Source: Gonatopus flavifemur
Lineage: Eukaryota; Arthropoda; Insecta; Hymenoptera; Dryinidae
Assembly: GCA_018340375.1 (NCBI GenBank)
Contig: JAFFJZ010000001.1
Span: 74,888,001-74,952,000 of the forward strand
Reading direction: 5' to 3'
DNA length: 64,000 bases
This document shows, one piece after another, positions 15,201-30,200 of the stretch. Every line of letters begins with the position of its first letter. Position 1 is the stretch's first letter. Below the pieces are notes generated by a model that was given only the letters and a program-made list of their open reading frames with translations, was not told the DNA's origin and searched no databases. The translations under genes were made by a program, and so were the position numbers.

Positions 15201-18200
15201 AAAGACAAAACATCAAAAAAAGGTTCAAAAGGCGTGAGTATATGATAATCGGTAGAATTTCAAATGTTTCAAACATCAGAACATCAATTTTCAATCAACG
15301 ATATACAAAATTTGAAAATTATGATTTTCTCCATAGAAAAACTCTTTCCTTTCAAACTCACAAACTTCACTGATGAATTTTTTAGTTATTAGTCTTAGCA
15401 AAAATACTTCTAGTGATAAGAATGGATGTTCACTATCCAGTTTGTACTTCTTTATGGTGGAAAAAATAAGCTTATGTACACGAAGCTGGGTTAAAAAATC
15501 TCAACGAAAGATTGGAATGCCCTCTCAAAAGTATGGACACATTTGTCGTGCAAGTTAAAAATACACTTGAGTCACTTTTTTGACGAAAATGAGATTTTGA
15601 TATCGATAGATTAGGAAGAGAATTCTGAATCTATCTGTCGAAACGAAAATTAAGGAAGATGGATAGTTTTTGTGTTATTGCAAGTTTTATGCGATGAAAA
15701 TTCGTTCAACCCTGATGAAAAAAGACCTAAGTTTTGAAAAAGTTGTATTTGGCGTGAGAAAACGCTCGTTCATCGTCAATTTACAACTGAGAGCGAACCT
15801 GAGTCGACTTAGGTTCTTCTTGATTCGTAAAAGTGTTGAGGATTCGCTTGTGAGGCGAACACGACGCGGGCGCTTTTACAAGTAAAACACCCTTATGTCG
15901 ACTTAAGTGCTTTTTTCCCTTGTATTGTTCTAAATGAACAAACGCATATCGTTTTTCTCAGTGCCAATAACAAAAAAGTCGGAATTTTTTTACGGAATCG
16001 GAAAGAGAATGATCATTTTACGTTAAAAATGTCTTAACATTTATTGAAATGATATTCTTCAATACCTTAATTTTCGTAAGAAAATCGTCTTCATCGATCA
16101 TCTCCGTTCGAGGCTGAACAGACTTAACCCAATAAACACACACACGTTATTTCAACGTTGAAAGAACGTTAGACTGTCAAACGGACGTCAGTTGTTGATT
16201 TCATAACGTTGATTTTTAATTGAAATTTGATAGGGAATAGACGACCAGGAATTACGTATTGATGACGTGTAATTTAAACTAATATTCAAAAATAACCATC
16301 AAACGACGTCCTCAAAAAACGTGTTTTGAACGGCTTTGAATCACGCGTTTAAAATGTGTTTATAACACCTTGTGTTTAAACTTCAATTGAAGATATTCTG
16401 CTAAAAATGTCGAACGAAACCGAACAATGGTTAAAATGTCAACAAAGAGCAAGATAGTAAATAGTGTGGCATACTTTCCAAATTCTGTCATACTCAGAAA
16501 TACTATTGTTCTCGATATTGAATGAAAAGTTTTCAAAATAATTTGTTGGATTCAATTCACGTTTTAGAACCATCACTGGGACACGTCAATATTTGATGTC
16601 TTTTAAACGATGTTCAAACCGTTGATATGACGTTATTTTATGGTTGAAAAACACGTGATCTGCCGTGACATTTTTACGTTGAATCAACGCAAGAATATTA
16701 CTAATTCACAACGTGTGGTTATAGACTGTTTTTGACGTTTTCAAAACGTGCGTGTGTTTATTGGGAACTGTCTTTTTAACTTGTACGGCATACTTAACAG
16801 TCGCACTGTCGTAAAGCAAGTTGTGCCGCCAAGTTTACAGTAACTCTTGTCATTGAATTTATCGTATTTTATAGGACTATAATCGTCATAAACCAAGCCT
16901 CTCTGCCGATGTTGTTATAACAACAGTCAGCTACGGTATTATTGCTATTGAATTTGCCAGAGTGATGCATTGAATCTAACAGCAGTGCTTTTCAAAACAT
17001 TTTGTGCAATTATGTTAAACTTAGTATAACCTCGAGTTGATAAATTAAATCTCATAGATATCATGGAACATTCATATTAACAATTTGTTCGATTCTTCAT
17101 CACTGAAAATTGAATAAAAATAACGGAGAATCCACTATAGAAAGAAATTTAACTTCACTGGTTTGATATGTTTCGTTAAAACACTGAAATCCAATTATAC
17201 AAGTGGTTTTACGATACTTTTCTATCACCTACATGTTCTTTTCATTGCACAAGTAAGAGACTGATTTGAATGATCCAATATCACCAACAATTATAATTCG
17301 AAGAAAATTATGGATTGAAAATTGACCAATTAAGATAAGTATATACTTAATTTAACTGGGGAATCGCTTGGTCATTCACACTTGGAAATTATCGTGAAAT
17401 CGATGTCTTTGAGATTTTCCATACTGTTGAATGAATCGACACGCTTCATAAGTTCTCTGTGCGTAAGCTCATGGAAATAAAATCGATATCGATCTCGATG
17501 TGCGATAAAGATCTGATTAACATAATATATGAATAACTTTTTTGTTGCGAATATGAATGTGGAACTGATGTGAAAAAACAGTGAAGAGGTATTTCCAAAT
17601 GAATTTGTACATTGATCAATAACGATGTGCAATTGTACCACGTTGCACAATGTATTGGATAAAATATACTGTCAGACAAAATAACAATCCTTCCTCGCCA
17701 CAAATAAAATTTTATGTAATAACTTTGTACATAGATTATTTTGTAGCATTTGAATACAATTTTTAAACGTTCAATTCATATAATTTTCATACTATTCGTA
17801 CACAATACAGATCTGGGCCAGGCTTATAGTCCCTACTTGAAAAGTGGCTCCAACTTGGAATGTTACGCTTTTCAATCTAGGCCCCGTAATGGTATCGAAT
17901 ATCCAGGCCAAAAGAATGGTAGCCAACTCGAGGCCTATATGGACTGTGGGTGGGCATACTTGGATTGGAATATACCAGGAATATACTGGCAACCCTAACT
18001 GGGGCCCACATGGGCCGTGAGTAGGCAACCTTGTATTGGATGCCGAATATATATTAGGAATTAGAATTAATTAAAGATTCCAAATTTGGATACCTGATAT
18101 ATAGGCCCATACAGGGCCTACACGGATGAAGCTGATGTGGTTGCTGTTGGGGATAGCTAAAAATTAGCTATGGTAGCTATTTTTTAGTTTTAGCGACAAA

Positions 18201-21200
18201 GGTTATTCCTAAAGTAGCTAAAATTCAGCAATTGAAGTAATATTTCAAGCCATGCAAATACCAAATACACGAAGTAGCTAACACAGCTAATTTCTAGTCA
18301 TCGCAGCGTATTATTTTTCATATTCAATATAAAACGCCCGGAAAATTTTACATACAGGATAGGCTAAACCTGACAAAAACTGGCAGATCTCGCGACAAAA
18401 GCTGGACAGATTATCCAAGCTTCATGGGATCCGCGAGTTTTTGTCAAGCTCTGTCTGTTATCTTTAACACAGTGAGGATGAGAAATATTTTCACAGTATT
18501 GTTATTTTTACATACAATATAAACCTGGTTTCAATCGACATTGTATACAAATTCATACAACCCAGATATATATGTTGTGCACAAAAATATCAAGTTAGTA
18601 AAAAATTTCTGATTGAAATTCAATCTTCATTGCAGAAATAGCGGAAGTAGCTCCGAGTTCTCCAAGATTCAATGGAGCATCCCTTTGAATATAATGACAC
18701 GAAAAAGGCACACCTGTGTATTGAGTGCAAACCTGTTTCATTGTGAATAACAAATACAAGCGCGGTAAAGAACACTCAAAGAACTAAGAACAAGTCAGAA
18801 TAATTCTATTTATCAGAGTTCCGCCTCTCATTCATTCAGAGACACGCCTGCTGATTCATAATATACACAACAATTAGATACACTAATAATGAACAGTGCA
18901 CACAATTCACGATTCACGGGTTACGCCCACTTCTTCGCTAGAAATGATTTCGAGACATCGTTGATATCCACGATGACCGTTCAAAGAAAATGCGGAAATG
19001 TACCTTCTGGATATATTCTTCTTTCCATCATACGTGCTAAGAATATATTCTGTAAACAATATCGATTCTATGAATACAGTTGCAATCAACATGATAATTC
19101 ATACTCATTAAATTTTGCTTCATTACAAGTTAAAAATTCGATATATTTTTTATAAAATCAATCAATTATTTCAAGAAACACCCCAGAGATGCTAGATTTT
19201 CACAGAATTGATTGTTTCAATGTCAAAAATATCTAGTTTCTATCAATATTTTATGAAAATCCATACACTGTAAAAAATTGGCGGTGTTGGCCAAAATTCA
19301 CACAAAATAGTGTTGTTCTAACACCACATGGTATTAATATCACACCATAAAGTGTCATTCTGACACCGTTTGGTGTTATTTTGCCATCGATTTTGAGGTG
19401 GACTTCTATAAAATCCGTGTGATCTCATGCAGTTATTGACAGGACTGGAAAACAACCCAAGCTTGTCCCAGGAATGGCACGTGTATCAGGAACAAACCTC
19501 CGTTAAAAATAATTGGCTCCATGATTGTCCCGCTGTTTCTAATGGATAGTTAGTCATGGGGCATTTGTTCGTATCTTTGGAATGGCCATTGTACATGGTA
19601 CAAGCTTGGCACAAGCGTAAAAATCAAGCTTTCGTTAAGATGATTATTCAAGCCGATGTTGTCCACATAAGTGGCACAATGTTTTCAATTAGTGACCGAA
19701 TTCCGAGTTCACAATGGATAAAGACTTGCGCATAACTATCGGGCCAAGACCAGTCCAATCTCTTCCCCATGATTGGCCCCACACTCCAGTTTCACACACT
19801 AAGATAGATATATTTGATCTAAATAAGAATAAAACTCAACTCAATGGTAATAGGCTACTTTTAAATGTGATCATACACGGAAATCAACTGATCTTGAAGA
19901 ACTCTCTACAGGATTTCAAGATGTCTTTCCCATGCAAGGATTAACAAGACTGGGAAAAATCCAAGCTCGTTCCAGTCTTGGCATATTTAATCTATCGTTT
20001 CAAGACGATTCATGTCCGGTGTTTTGACGCAGAACTTTGAGCTGAAATATGGATCAAATTAATCTTCTCATAAATATCTGTGATGAAAGAAGCATTGATT
20101 GATGCTTGGCGAATCATTTGGACTAGGCTGGAACAAACCATTGGCCCAAGCTTGTCCTGATCTTATCATTCCCAAGCCTGGGCCAAGTTTATTGAATTAT
20201 TCAAGACAAGTCTCGGAAGATCTTGTGCCAGGCTTGGTCCATCATTAGACCATTGTTCCATACACACATGAGATGTTGATTCTGTGTGGATCCTGACACC
20301 GTTTTGACATCGCTTTTTTTTACACATTGTACACACTAAACAAATTTTCATAATGAAAAAAAAAGGATTCATTCCGGGAATTGGGCATTCCTATATCAGC
20401 CATCGTTAATCCGTGTACAATTAGGAACATGAAATAATCTCGAAATATGACAAATATATTCGAAATCACGTCGGGCACAGTATCGAAGTGGAAGCGATTG
20501 CAGAAGGCAATATAGAAGAAATAAGAGTGGGAAGAAAGGTTAACGATGTCTGTATGCAATAACATTGCAACATCGTGATATGTTTTTATATAAAAGTACA
20601 CGTAAAAATGCATCTAATTGTAGCGTTTATCATGATCGTGCAGAGTATTTCAACAATAATTTCGAAACCTATGAATTTTTTCTTGTGCGTGAAGAGAGAG
20701 AGAGAGCGAGCACATACAAACAGGAGAACAAACCCATGTAACACAGAATATTCTGAGAATATTCTCACAAAATCCGTAAAACGTACTATATCGAATATTC
20801 TTACAAAGAGCGTAGAAGCTTCGTAAATATTCATAGAAGATTCTGAGAACATTTGAATGGGACTGTTTCGAATATTCTAGAAACGTTCGTACAATATGCG
20901 TACAAAGTTTGTAGGGAGATTGATAAGCAGCGCATGCGCAAGCATCTCAATGACATGAATTCAGTAATGGCGGATAATGTTGTTGACAGGCTACAGACGC
21001 TTGGATAATATATTATTTTAATTTGTATTTGGGGAATGAGAAATTCATAAATGTGCATTTTAATATCCCGAATGTTTTGAGAGCGTCATGAGTGAAAAAT
21101 AATCTTCAAAAGTGTAATAAAATTTGAAGAAAAGTCGTATATATCATGATTGCTTGTTGTGATCATAAGTATCTCACCCAGCAAACACAACTGCGGGCGT

Positions 21201-24200
21201 TTCAAAGGGCCAGTAACGGCTCTTCAACGGCATGGCAGGACCATTAGCGGCCCATTGAAACGCCAGTAATCATTGTTTGTAGGGCACCCATCCATGTGAA
21301 TCCATGATATTGCTAAGAATCCACGATGTTTATTGATTGAAAGAATTGATTGTCAATTAGTTTTCGGCTACATGCAGAAGTTATATTGGCAGGAATTTCT
21401 ATTTTAACAACATTTTTTTATAATATTCCCACAATATTCGTGGCATAATATTCTGAGAATATTTGAAACAGTCTCATTCAAACATTCTGAGACTGTGCGT
21501 AGAACATATTCGCACGTAATAAGAATCTCCTTAGAATATTCGAATATCCTTAACGTATATTCTTAGAACATTCTCAGAACGTGCTTGTGCTACCTGGGAA
21601 TTCTATATCAATTAATTCCTGTAATCACAAAAACTTGGGAATAGATGAATATTCGTGGAACGTTTTCCCGCAACTAGAATCGGCAGGAAGGAATTTTATT
21701 GCGGTTGAAATCTCATGTAGAATAATTTGCTGGTTCAGCAAATTTTCTATTAGTTTATACACCTTCGATGTTAAATTGCTGGAAGAGCAAGATTTTTGCT
21801 ATAAAAGCAAAGTGTTGGTTAATTGAGCAAAAGCATTGCTATATGAGCAAAGCAAATTTTTTTCTCTCAATGCAGATAAAAATATTTCTTCTATATATTT
21901 CTTCTCAAGTTAGGTTTAGACTCTTTATAAGCCATTTTAAGCACTCAGAGAGAAAGAAAAGTTGCTGAAACAGTGAACTTCGAAAATTTACTTCCCTGAT
22001 ATGGCAAAACTTATTGCGGAATTAGCAAAAAATTTGTTGTCACAGGAAAAATCTTGCTTTTTTAACAACAGCTTGCCATTCAGCGATCCGGAATTATAGA
22101 TATAGAGACCTCTAGAAAATTTTGCTGAATTACCAAATATCTTGCTAAAATAGCAATATTTTTGCTGTAACAGCAACCGTTTTGCTAATTTAGCAAAACA
22201 GATTTTTCGAAATCGCTTTTTCAGCAAGAATTCTCCTCTGCGTGCATCACAGCCAAATCTTCCTCGTAAGATTTTACGAACTTTCTTCAATAATCATCAA
22301 GAATCATTTTATATACAGCATTTCTATGGGCATTCAAAAAGTGCTCCATGAAGCGATATTTTAGAAGGATTAAAGTACGGTGTTGAATGAAAAAAATTTT
22401 TATGGGTGAATTTATGTTTCCATGAACAATACATGTGCTTCAATTTTCTGTCAGTAAATCTTAAACATCTATTACAGGTCATAATTTAAGGGTCAGATCT
22501 AACTAAAAACTTAGTTCTGTGAGAAAACGGTTAGTACAATGAGATAATTTCCAATATAACTTATATATAATTTAAAAAATGTTTCCAAATGAGTTTTTCT
22601 CTCGTATTTGAGTATCCAATGCATCTTGCTGATATAGCAATATTGTTTGCTAATTTAGCAAAGCAGATTTTTCGGAATCACTTGCTCAGCAAGAATTTTT
22701 CTCTGCGTGAAATAAGGCATACGCAATACGATGTTTCGAAGAATCAAATCAAATCAAGCCATCCCGATATGAATCCTCGAAAAAATGATAACTGAAAAAC
22801 TGAATGGAGTAAGAATCTCATATTATTCGTAAGCAATTTTTATTCGCAAAAAAATTTTCAGTCGATAAAAGGATAGTCGTTTGTGAAGAGAATAATCCGA
22901 ACCAGGAAAAGCAGTTCCTTTACTTTTCTCAAAGAATATAATTTCATTGTCCTACTTCCTTTTTCAGGACACGGAGCCATAAATTATATTTGAATATCAC
23001 AGCAAAGTAAATAGGCGCTCTTATACCAAGGCGGCAGGTGTTCAGCCGATACGACCTTGAGTCGCTCAGCGACGAAAACCGCTCAAGTCTCCGAGAGAAA
23101 AAAGAAACAAACAGGAATGAGACGATCCCAGACACCGGGGATTCTGTTGGAAGATAAAATGTTATGATAATTCAACTTCTTGCTTTCGCGATCTTTCGAA
23201 TATTTCTGATCCAAGGATCCTAATGAGGTTGGGAACAGAAATATTTCACATGCTTACGCAACATCTAGAATCAAATGAAACGATGACAATGTTTAGGGTG
23301 GAAATTAGGAAATACTAACATTCGTATAATGAGACTACTCAGACAGCACAAATGATCATTCTGAACTCACAAAAACTTCTAAAAGAACTTCTTGAACAGT
23401 CCCCGTTATGACAGTAAAAATAAATTCAATATGAACTCAATGAATTCAAAATGTATACATGTTGAATGCCTGAATAGTTCTTTATGAATTCGTGATATGA
23501 ATTCTTCCTGAAGATTAAGTTATTCATCAATAACTCATTTTGAATTCAAACTATTTATAATGAATTCACGTTTGATGTCATAACGGGAGCTCTTTGCGGG
23601 GACTTTTGTGCTGTATGGGTATTGATGTTGGAAGATTACATTTCGAAGTTGGTTTAAGATGTAACAGGAACATGCTTAGAACTTCCCAATGAGTCTGTTT
23701 GGGTTATTTCCTGAGCATATCCATGAGATACTGTATACAACTTACGTCATTTCTCTTCGTATTGCTTGGGGTAGCAGGAGGAGTCAAAAATTTTATTCAT
23801 CATTTTGGAAGTTGTGAGCATATTCTATGAACATTTTCAGAATTTTTCCAATCTGTCATCAGCACATTTTATGCATGATCACGAAATGAGTGTGAAATGT
23901 TCGAAAATTTGTTTTGCTACACAGGAATACGTGTAAGGAGAAAAGCAGACCATAGACGGAAAGAATAAAAGGAATCTTCGTGGGTGGTAACGTGAGGAAT
24001 ACGCTGATGATGTGAAACTGTCAATACGCTTACCAAGGATTCTTTGAGAACACTCAAAGAACCATTCAAAATCTTTCTTCAGAATTCTTGCGAAATACTT
24101 TGTAAAGTAACAGAAGATTTCTATATCATAATGATGATATTTCAAGATGGAGATGTCTATTTATTGAGCATAGATCTTCAGACCGGCGGTAGGTATCGAA

Positions 24201-27200
24201 AAATACTTGTGGGCATTTACAATGATTATCTCTTAGATATCAAATTAATAGTAGTCGAATTCAAACACCTTACTGAATATCTGAGCGATGTAAGACAGAA
24301 CGCGCTGTACATATGGTTATAAAACATGAAATCATGACTCAACCTGTCGGACACCGCGCGTTCCATTCATTAATAAACCGTGCATCCAAATTTGATCTAC
24401 CTGAATGAAATCAACCATCAATGGGTAATACATAATCTTATAGATACTTTTTTTCAGAATAATTGTCAGTTTACATGAATATTCGATACAAAAATATCAA
24501 TATTCAATAAGCCAAATTTTCTGAATGTGAACGTTGTATGGATATCTAATAGACATCCTTTACATTCCATTAGAGTACTCCCAAAATATTCTGGACTACA
24601 TCCATGATGGTATCAGAGCATTTGGAATGATAGTATGTTTCTACATGGAATCGAAAATACTGAACTTGCTTTTCATCTTTGAAAACGTCTTTGCTTCACG
24701 TACAGCCTTAAAAACAATTTGATATCTTCAAAATCATGTCTTCGATCAAAATTTAGCATGTAAACGTCCAAATCTCAGTTCAAACTTCCGTATTCATTGT
24801 AACTACTTTCAGAAAACGATCCTTATTTGGATTTCTTAGCCCTTATCAATTTAAAAATTCCTGCACCCTAGGGGCAATCATTTTTCTTCAACAGGACCTT
24901 CAAAATCTGTTTCCTCATTTGCTGTTGGATCTGTCGGAAGGAACTTACGAAAGAACGCACCCAGGTAGCACAAGCACGTTCTGAGAATGTTCTAAGAATA
25001 TACGTTGAGGATATTCGAATATTCTAAGGAGATTCTTATTACGTGCGAATATATTCTACGCACATTCTCAGAATGTTTGAATGAGACTGTTTCAAATATT
25101 CTCAGAATATTATGCCACGAATATTGTGGGAATACTATAAAAAAATGCTGTTAAAATAGAAATTCCTGCCAATATGACTTCTGCATGTAACCGAAAACTA
25201 ATTCACAATCAATTCTTTCAATCAATAAACATCTGTCATGGTGGATTCTTAGCAATATCATGGATCCACATGGATGGGTGAGATACTTATGATTCGCAAC
25301 AAGCAATCATAATATATACGATATTTCTTCAAATTTTATTACGCTTTTGAAGATTATTTTTCACGCATGACGCCCTCAAAATATTCGGGATATTAAAATG
25401 CACATTTATCAATTTCTCATTCCCCAAATACAAATTAGAATAATATATTATCCAAGGGTCTGTAGCCTGTCAACAACATTATCCGCCATTACTGAATTCA
25501 TGTCATTAAGATGCTTGCGCATGCGCTGCTTATCAATCTCCCTACAAACTTTGTACGCATATTGTACGAACGTTCCTAGAATATTCGAAACAGTCCCATT
25601 CAAATGTTCTAAGAATCTTCTATGAATATTTACGAAGCTTCTACGCTCTTTGTAAGAATATTCGATACAGTACGTTTTACGGATGTTGTGAGAATATTCT
25701 CAGAATATTCTGTGTTACATGGGCATCTGTCTTATATCTGTTGTAATTCTAATTCCAGAAATTGATACAGAAACTTCATAACGCGCGACAGATTTCTTTT
25801 CCAGACCTACTTCCGTAAGTTTCTGTCAACAGATCGGTAGTCGAGTGAGGAAGCAGACTTTATGGGTTCTGTTGAAGAAAAATGATTGCCACTTGGGTGA
25901 GGAGAGAAAAGAATTCTGAATTCTTCACTAATGACTGAATAAAATCAAAACAGATTGATAATTGTTTTTTAATCATCAGGAAGACGCATCTGTGAATCAT
26001 TTTTCATTTCCATAATCCATTCTCAAGGAAACTGTAAAGTAGTGATGGGGGTTCTTAGAAGAGATCGATCCTTGTTTATACAAAAAGTATCGAATTTTCA
26101 AAGATCCCCATCACTATTGTAGAGAAACAATTTGAGATCTATTAACTTTTCTGAAAACTATTTGTTTCATTTCCTGAAAAATCTAATTCGGAAAATAGTT
26201 CCATTCATAGATGAATATCGTGGCAACTTCAGGGCATTCTTATTCCGAAGTTTGTGGCAAGCCTGCGCCAAAACTGGGATAAAATCAGTAGAATATCACC
26301 GGATAAACTCACTTTGGCGTTGATATTCTCATAAAAGGACGGTTAAAATCTGTAATAGAGAGCGTGAAAGTTTGATAGAAAAATGTTTCGAGCATTTTTG
26401 CTAAAATATTCTAGTTATCCAAAATCAAAAGAAAAATGCAAGCTCCATAGTATCGAATACTCATTCTGAAAATGAGTTTGAAATTGAATGATAAAGTAAC
26501 ATCAATTTCCTATGAATATAAAATATCCACATGATGTTGTTTCTTTGATTCAAAACGAATTAATCAGAGAATAGTTGTAGTTATCTTAATCGCTCAATAA
26601 TTCTCAATCGCGTAATGTTGGAAGACTTTCCATGCTTAATGAATTATTCAATCTTACCATGAATTCCATGTGTTCTTGCACTGTCAATGATTGAACAGCT
26701 AAATCCTGTTGCGGTACAAATCCGGATATGCTGTTCATTAGTTTTTGATCGGCAACTTCTCCATTCAACATCACATCACCGGTGACACGTCCTGCGTAAT
26801 TCAATCGCCATTAATATTCGTCGTGAATTTCTTTCGGAGAATAAAAATAATTGGATTATGAAAAGAATGCTCAATTGCCTCGAAAGAAAAACGCGAACAT
26901 TTAATTTTATATGGAATGAAAAATTTATAGAATCCCTGAAAACCATGACGTGAAACATTGAGTAAAACACAGGATTATTTACCTTTTACGCGCCTACTTA
27001 TTGCCGCTAGTAAGGTTGTTTTTCCTGTACCGCTGAAAAAAAAACAGAGAAACGAGTTATTCATTTGGATTGATAACTATACACAATTTGTATCCAATTG
27101 TATTCTACGGACAAAAAGTAGCAAATTTTTTAATTGACTCAATATTATTTGACGCTCAATTTTTGAGGTATAAACGGTCTCAAAATTGAGGATAATTAGC

Positions 27201-30200
27201 AGATGCGTCTTCTCGATGATCTAAAAACGGTGCATGTACTAATTTTTTTCCAATTTCATTCAATGATTTTCGAGAATGGTAAAGATAAAAGGATTTAGTA
27301 TCTAACTTCGAAATTTCTCACTCCCCTCAAACCAAATATATTCCAAAAGTAAAATGATAATTCCGAAGGTTTTGATACTTTTCCCTCTTCTCAGCACGAG
27401 TCATTGATTGAAAAAGTGGTGAAAACGTGAACCTCCGTGTAAAAAAAAGTTTTTCGTGACTTTTTAGCTCCTTCCTCCCAACTGATTCTTCAAAAGAGCT
27501 GAATCCCCTCAAATTTCGAGGAAAGTAAACGACTATTTCTATTTTTCTTCTAGAAATTTCGGCACACGTGTGTTCGAGTATACTTTTACCGATCATTAAA
27601 TTCTTCTTACGCATTGATCTATCGAGTTTTTAACGACCGTCCTTAGTTTCGTTTTATAATCCGATCTCTCATTCTCATTAAATGTCAATGTTGGAGAAAA
27701 CGTTACAAAGCAATGGGGCGCCATTACGGAAACTCTCGATATATGGTGAAAAGATGAAAGAGGAAGCAAACCTAACAGGTTTTGTAGGGTATTCTCGAAG
27801 CAGATTCGAGATAAATCAGCTTTTAAGTCTTTGACCGGAGGTGCAAAGAACCACGTTTACTTTAATGAATTCTATTAAGAAATGTTCGTTCTTCCTACAA
27901 TCGCAAATCAAGCGTTTGGAGAGAATCTCAGTATTATCAATAGTATTATTAGAATTATGAAATGATTGTATTAATGATAATTTGTTCATGAACAATTGGT
28001 GAAAATTAGTGGAATTTTCAAAGGAGGATTCAATCATAATTTGAAGATATAAGATAACATTTCAGATCTCTCATGGGTTCATCTTCGAAACACTGAAAAA
28101 CACCATAAACAAATAAACATATGGCAAACAACTACTAATAATAATAACCAATTAAATCTTATAAAATATAGAGACCGTGCATCGGGTCAGTAGCCAACAT
28201 TAGATTCATATTAAGGAACAAATTTAATTTGTTTATGGTGTTTCTCAGTGTTCTGGAGATGGACTCATGAGAGATCTCAAACGTTGACTCGAATGAAGAG
28301 ATATTTTATGTCATTCTTTTTCTACACTGTGGAGGAAATCTAGGGATATGGTATAGAAAATCAATTTCTGATGAATGTATATAAAATTTTCCATGAATCA
28401 ACTAAAAATTCCAAACTTTATGGGATTTTTACTATCATTTTCCATCAAATTTCCAGTGACGTAAGGAAAATTCCCAACGCATGTCTATGTTAATTACTTC
28501 CAAACATTTATGTGAAGGTTTCCATATAGAATTTTCGAAGTGTATGGATGATCTGAAGGGTTTTGTCACTTCATATCCTTGAAAGGAGAAAATAGCTGTG
28601 GAAATCACCTCAATTTGATTTTCAATTATCAAACAAATGTAGTTGCCACCGCTATAAATTAGTTCCGATAACTATTTGCATGTCTGTTGGAGAAATGTGA
28701 TTACTTAACCTAGTGTTCTAAACAGCCAGAAATGGCTTTTCACTCGCATCGCAGGGCCTTTAGCGGCTCATCGAAATGCTAGTAATTATTGTTCTTAGGC
28801 TAAACAGCTGTTCCAACTATCACACTGTCGCTATTTTCGTAAACTGATCGAAATAAATGCCGCCGCTATTCTTTTTTCAACGATATTCACGGAGACAAAA
28901 ATATACTAATTTTTCCTATTTTGCTCGCTAAACCAGAAACAGGAAGGTTTGTAAACTAGATTTTCACATGAAAATACGAGAGATTACGAATGAATAACTG
29001 AATTTTACTATACACTTTATAAAGTTTTGAAATTTCAATCTTACCTACTATTTTTTCTGCAATATTTGTAATCTTCCGTATTTTTGTGTAAAAGTTCATT
29101 TTACAAACCTTCCTGTTTTTAGTTCACCAAGAAAAATAACAAAAATTCTGATATTTTCGAGCGGTATTTTTCTCCGTGTTGTAGCTTAGATTGCATTCGA
29201 TTGCAAGATCAGGCAAATTCAAGGGAAATATGGAATGTAACTGGAAAATTGAAATAGATTCATGTTAATAGGAGGTAGTTTGCAATAAGTGCAACATTGA
29301 ATCACATCGATAATAGAAATTACAACACTAATTTCATGAATATTATCATAACTTTCAATTTCCCAACATATTGAATTCACTGATCAATATATTTCCTTGC
29401 AATTGATCGTGTGATGTGGTTGCAAGATGTCGACCTTCTAACGTAAAATGAACTAATAACAACATTATCCAATTATTTTCCCGTCGCGAAGATGAAATTC
29501 TTCAATAGGACTTATTATAATTGATATAAATATTCAATAGTATGGAGAATTTCCATTACCTCGGTCCCATAACAGCCATGAGTCTTCTGGAGTGAATGGC
29601 TCCATTTACTGAAACAGAAAAAACAGACCACCATTTATGTGAAAAGTACAGGGAAAAATATGAGAATATCAATCAAACGTACTGTTTTATAAAAGTATGG
29701 TATTGTACTGAGAAAACTCTCTCATTTGAAGAGAAAAAATTCTTTGTTTCCACAACGATTATCAGTTGAAAGAACCAATCCCAACTAACATTTCAATTCT
29801 TGAAGATATCTAAAAGAATACTTAATTGAGAGATCTTTAAGAACTTTCTTGAAGAGTTCTTAAAGATATCTCTTAGAAGTGTTGGAAAGACATCTTGTAA
29901 AAGATTTCTAAAAGATGTCTTGATTCAGAGATCTTCAAGAACGTTATTGAAGAGTTCTTGAAGATATCTTTTAGAAGTCTTGAGGAGATTTCTGAAAGAT
30001 GTCTTGATTAAGACACGTTTAAGAAGATACATTTTTCAGCAGCTTTGAGGTTATATGAGCACATGATCATGAATAACACAGAATAAAACTTTGAATGTAC
30101 CTGTTATTACAATCGTATTGCAAAAGAGGTGATTCCATCCATGAATTAAAAGCTTGAACCAATCATTGAGATATCAAGAAATTTGAAAGTTTGTAAAAAG

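Noticed and set aside
17750..17998. 82-codon frame with hydrophobic start (signal-peptide-like)
   Set aside because: Most of it lies in a GGCC-rich repeat and the opposite strand is open as well; no family match.
20692..20710. GAGAGAGAGAGCGAG run as a GAGA-factor site
   Set aside because: Plain simple repeat with no promoter context.
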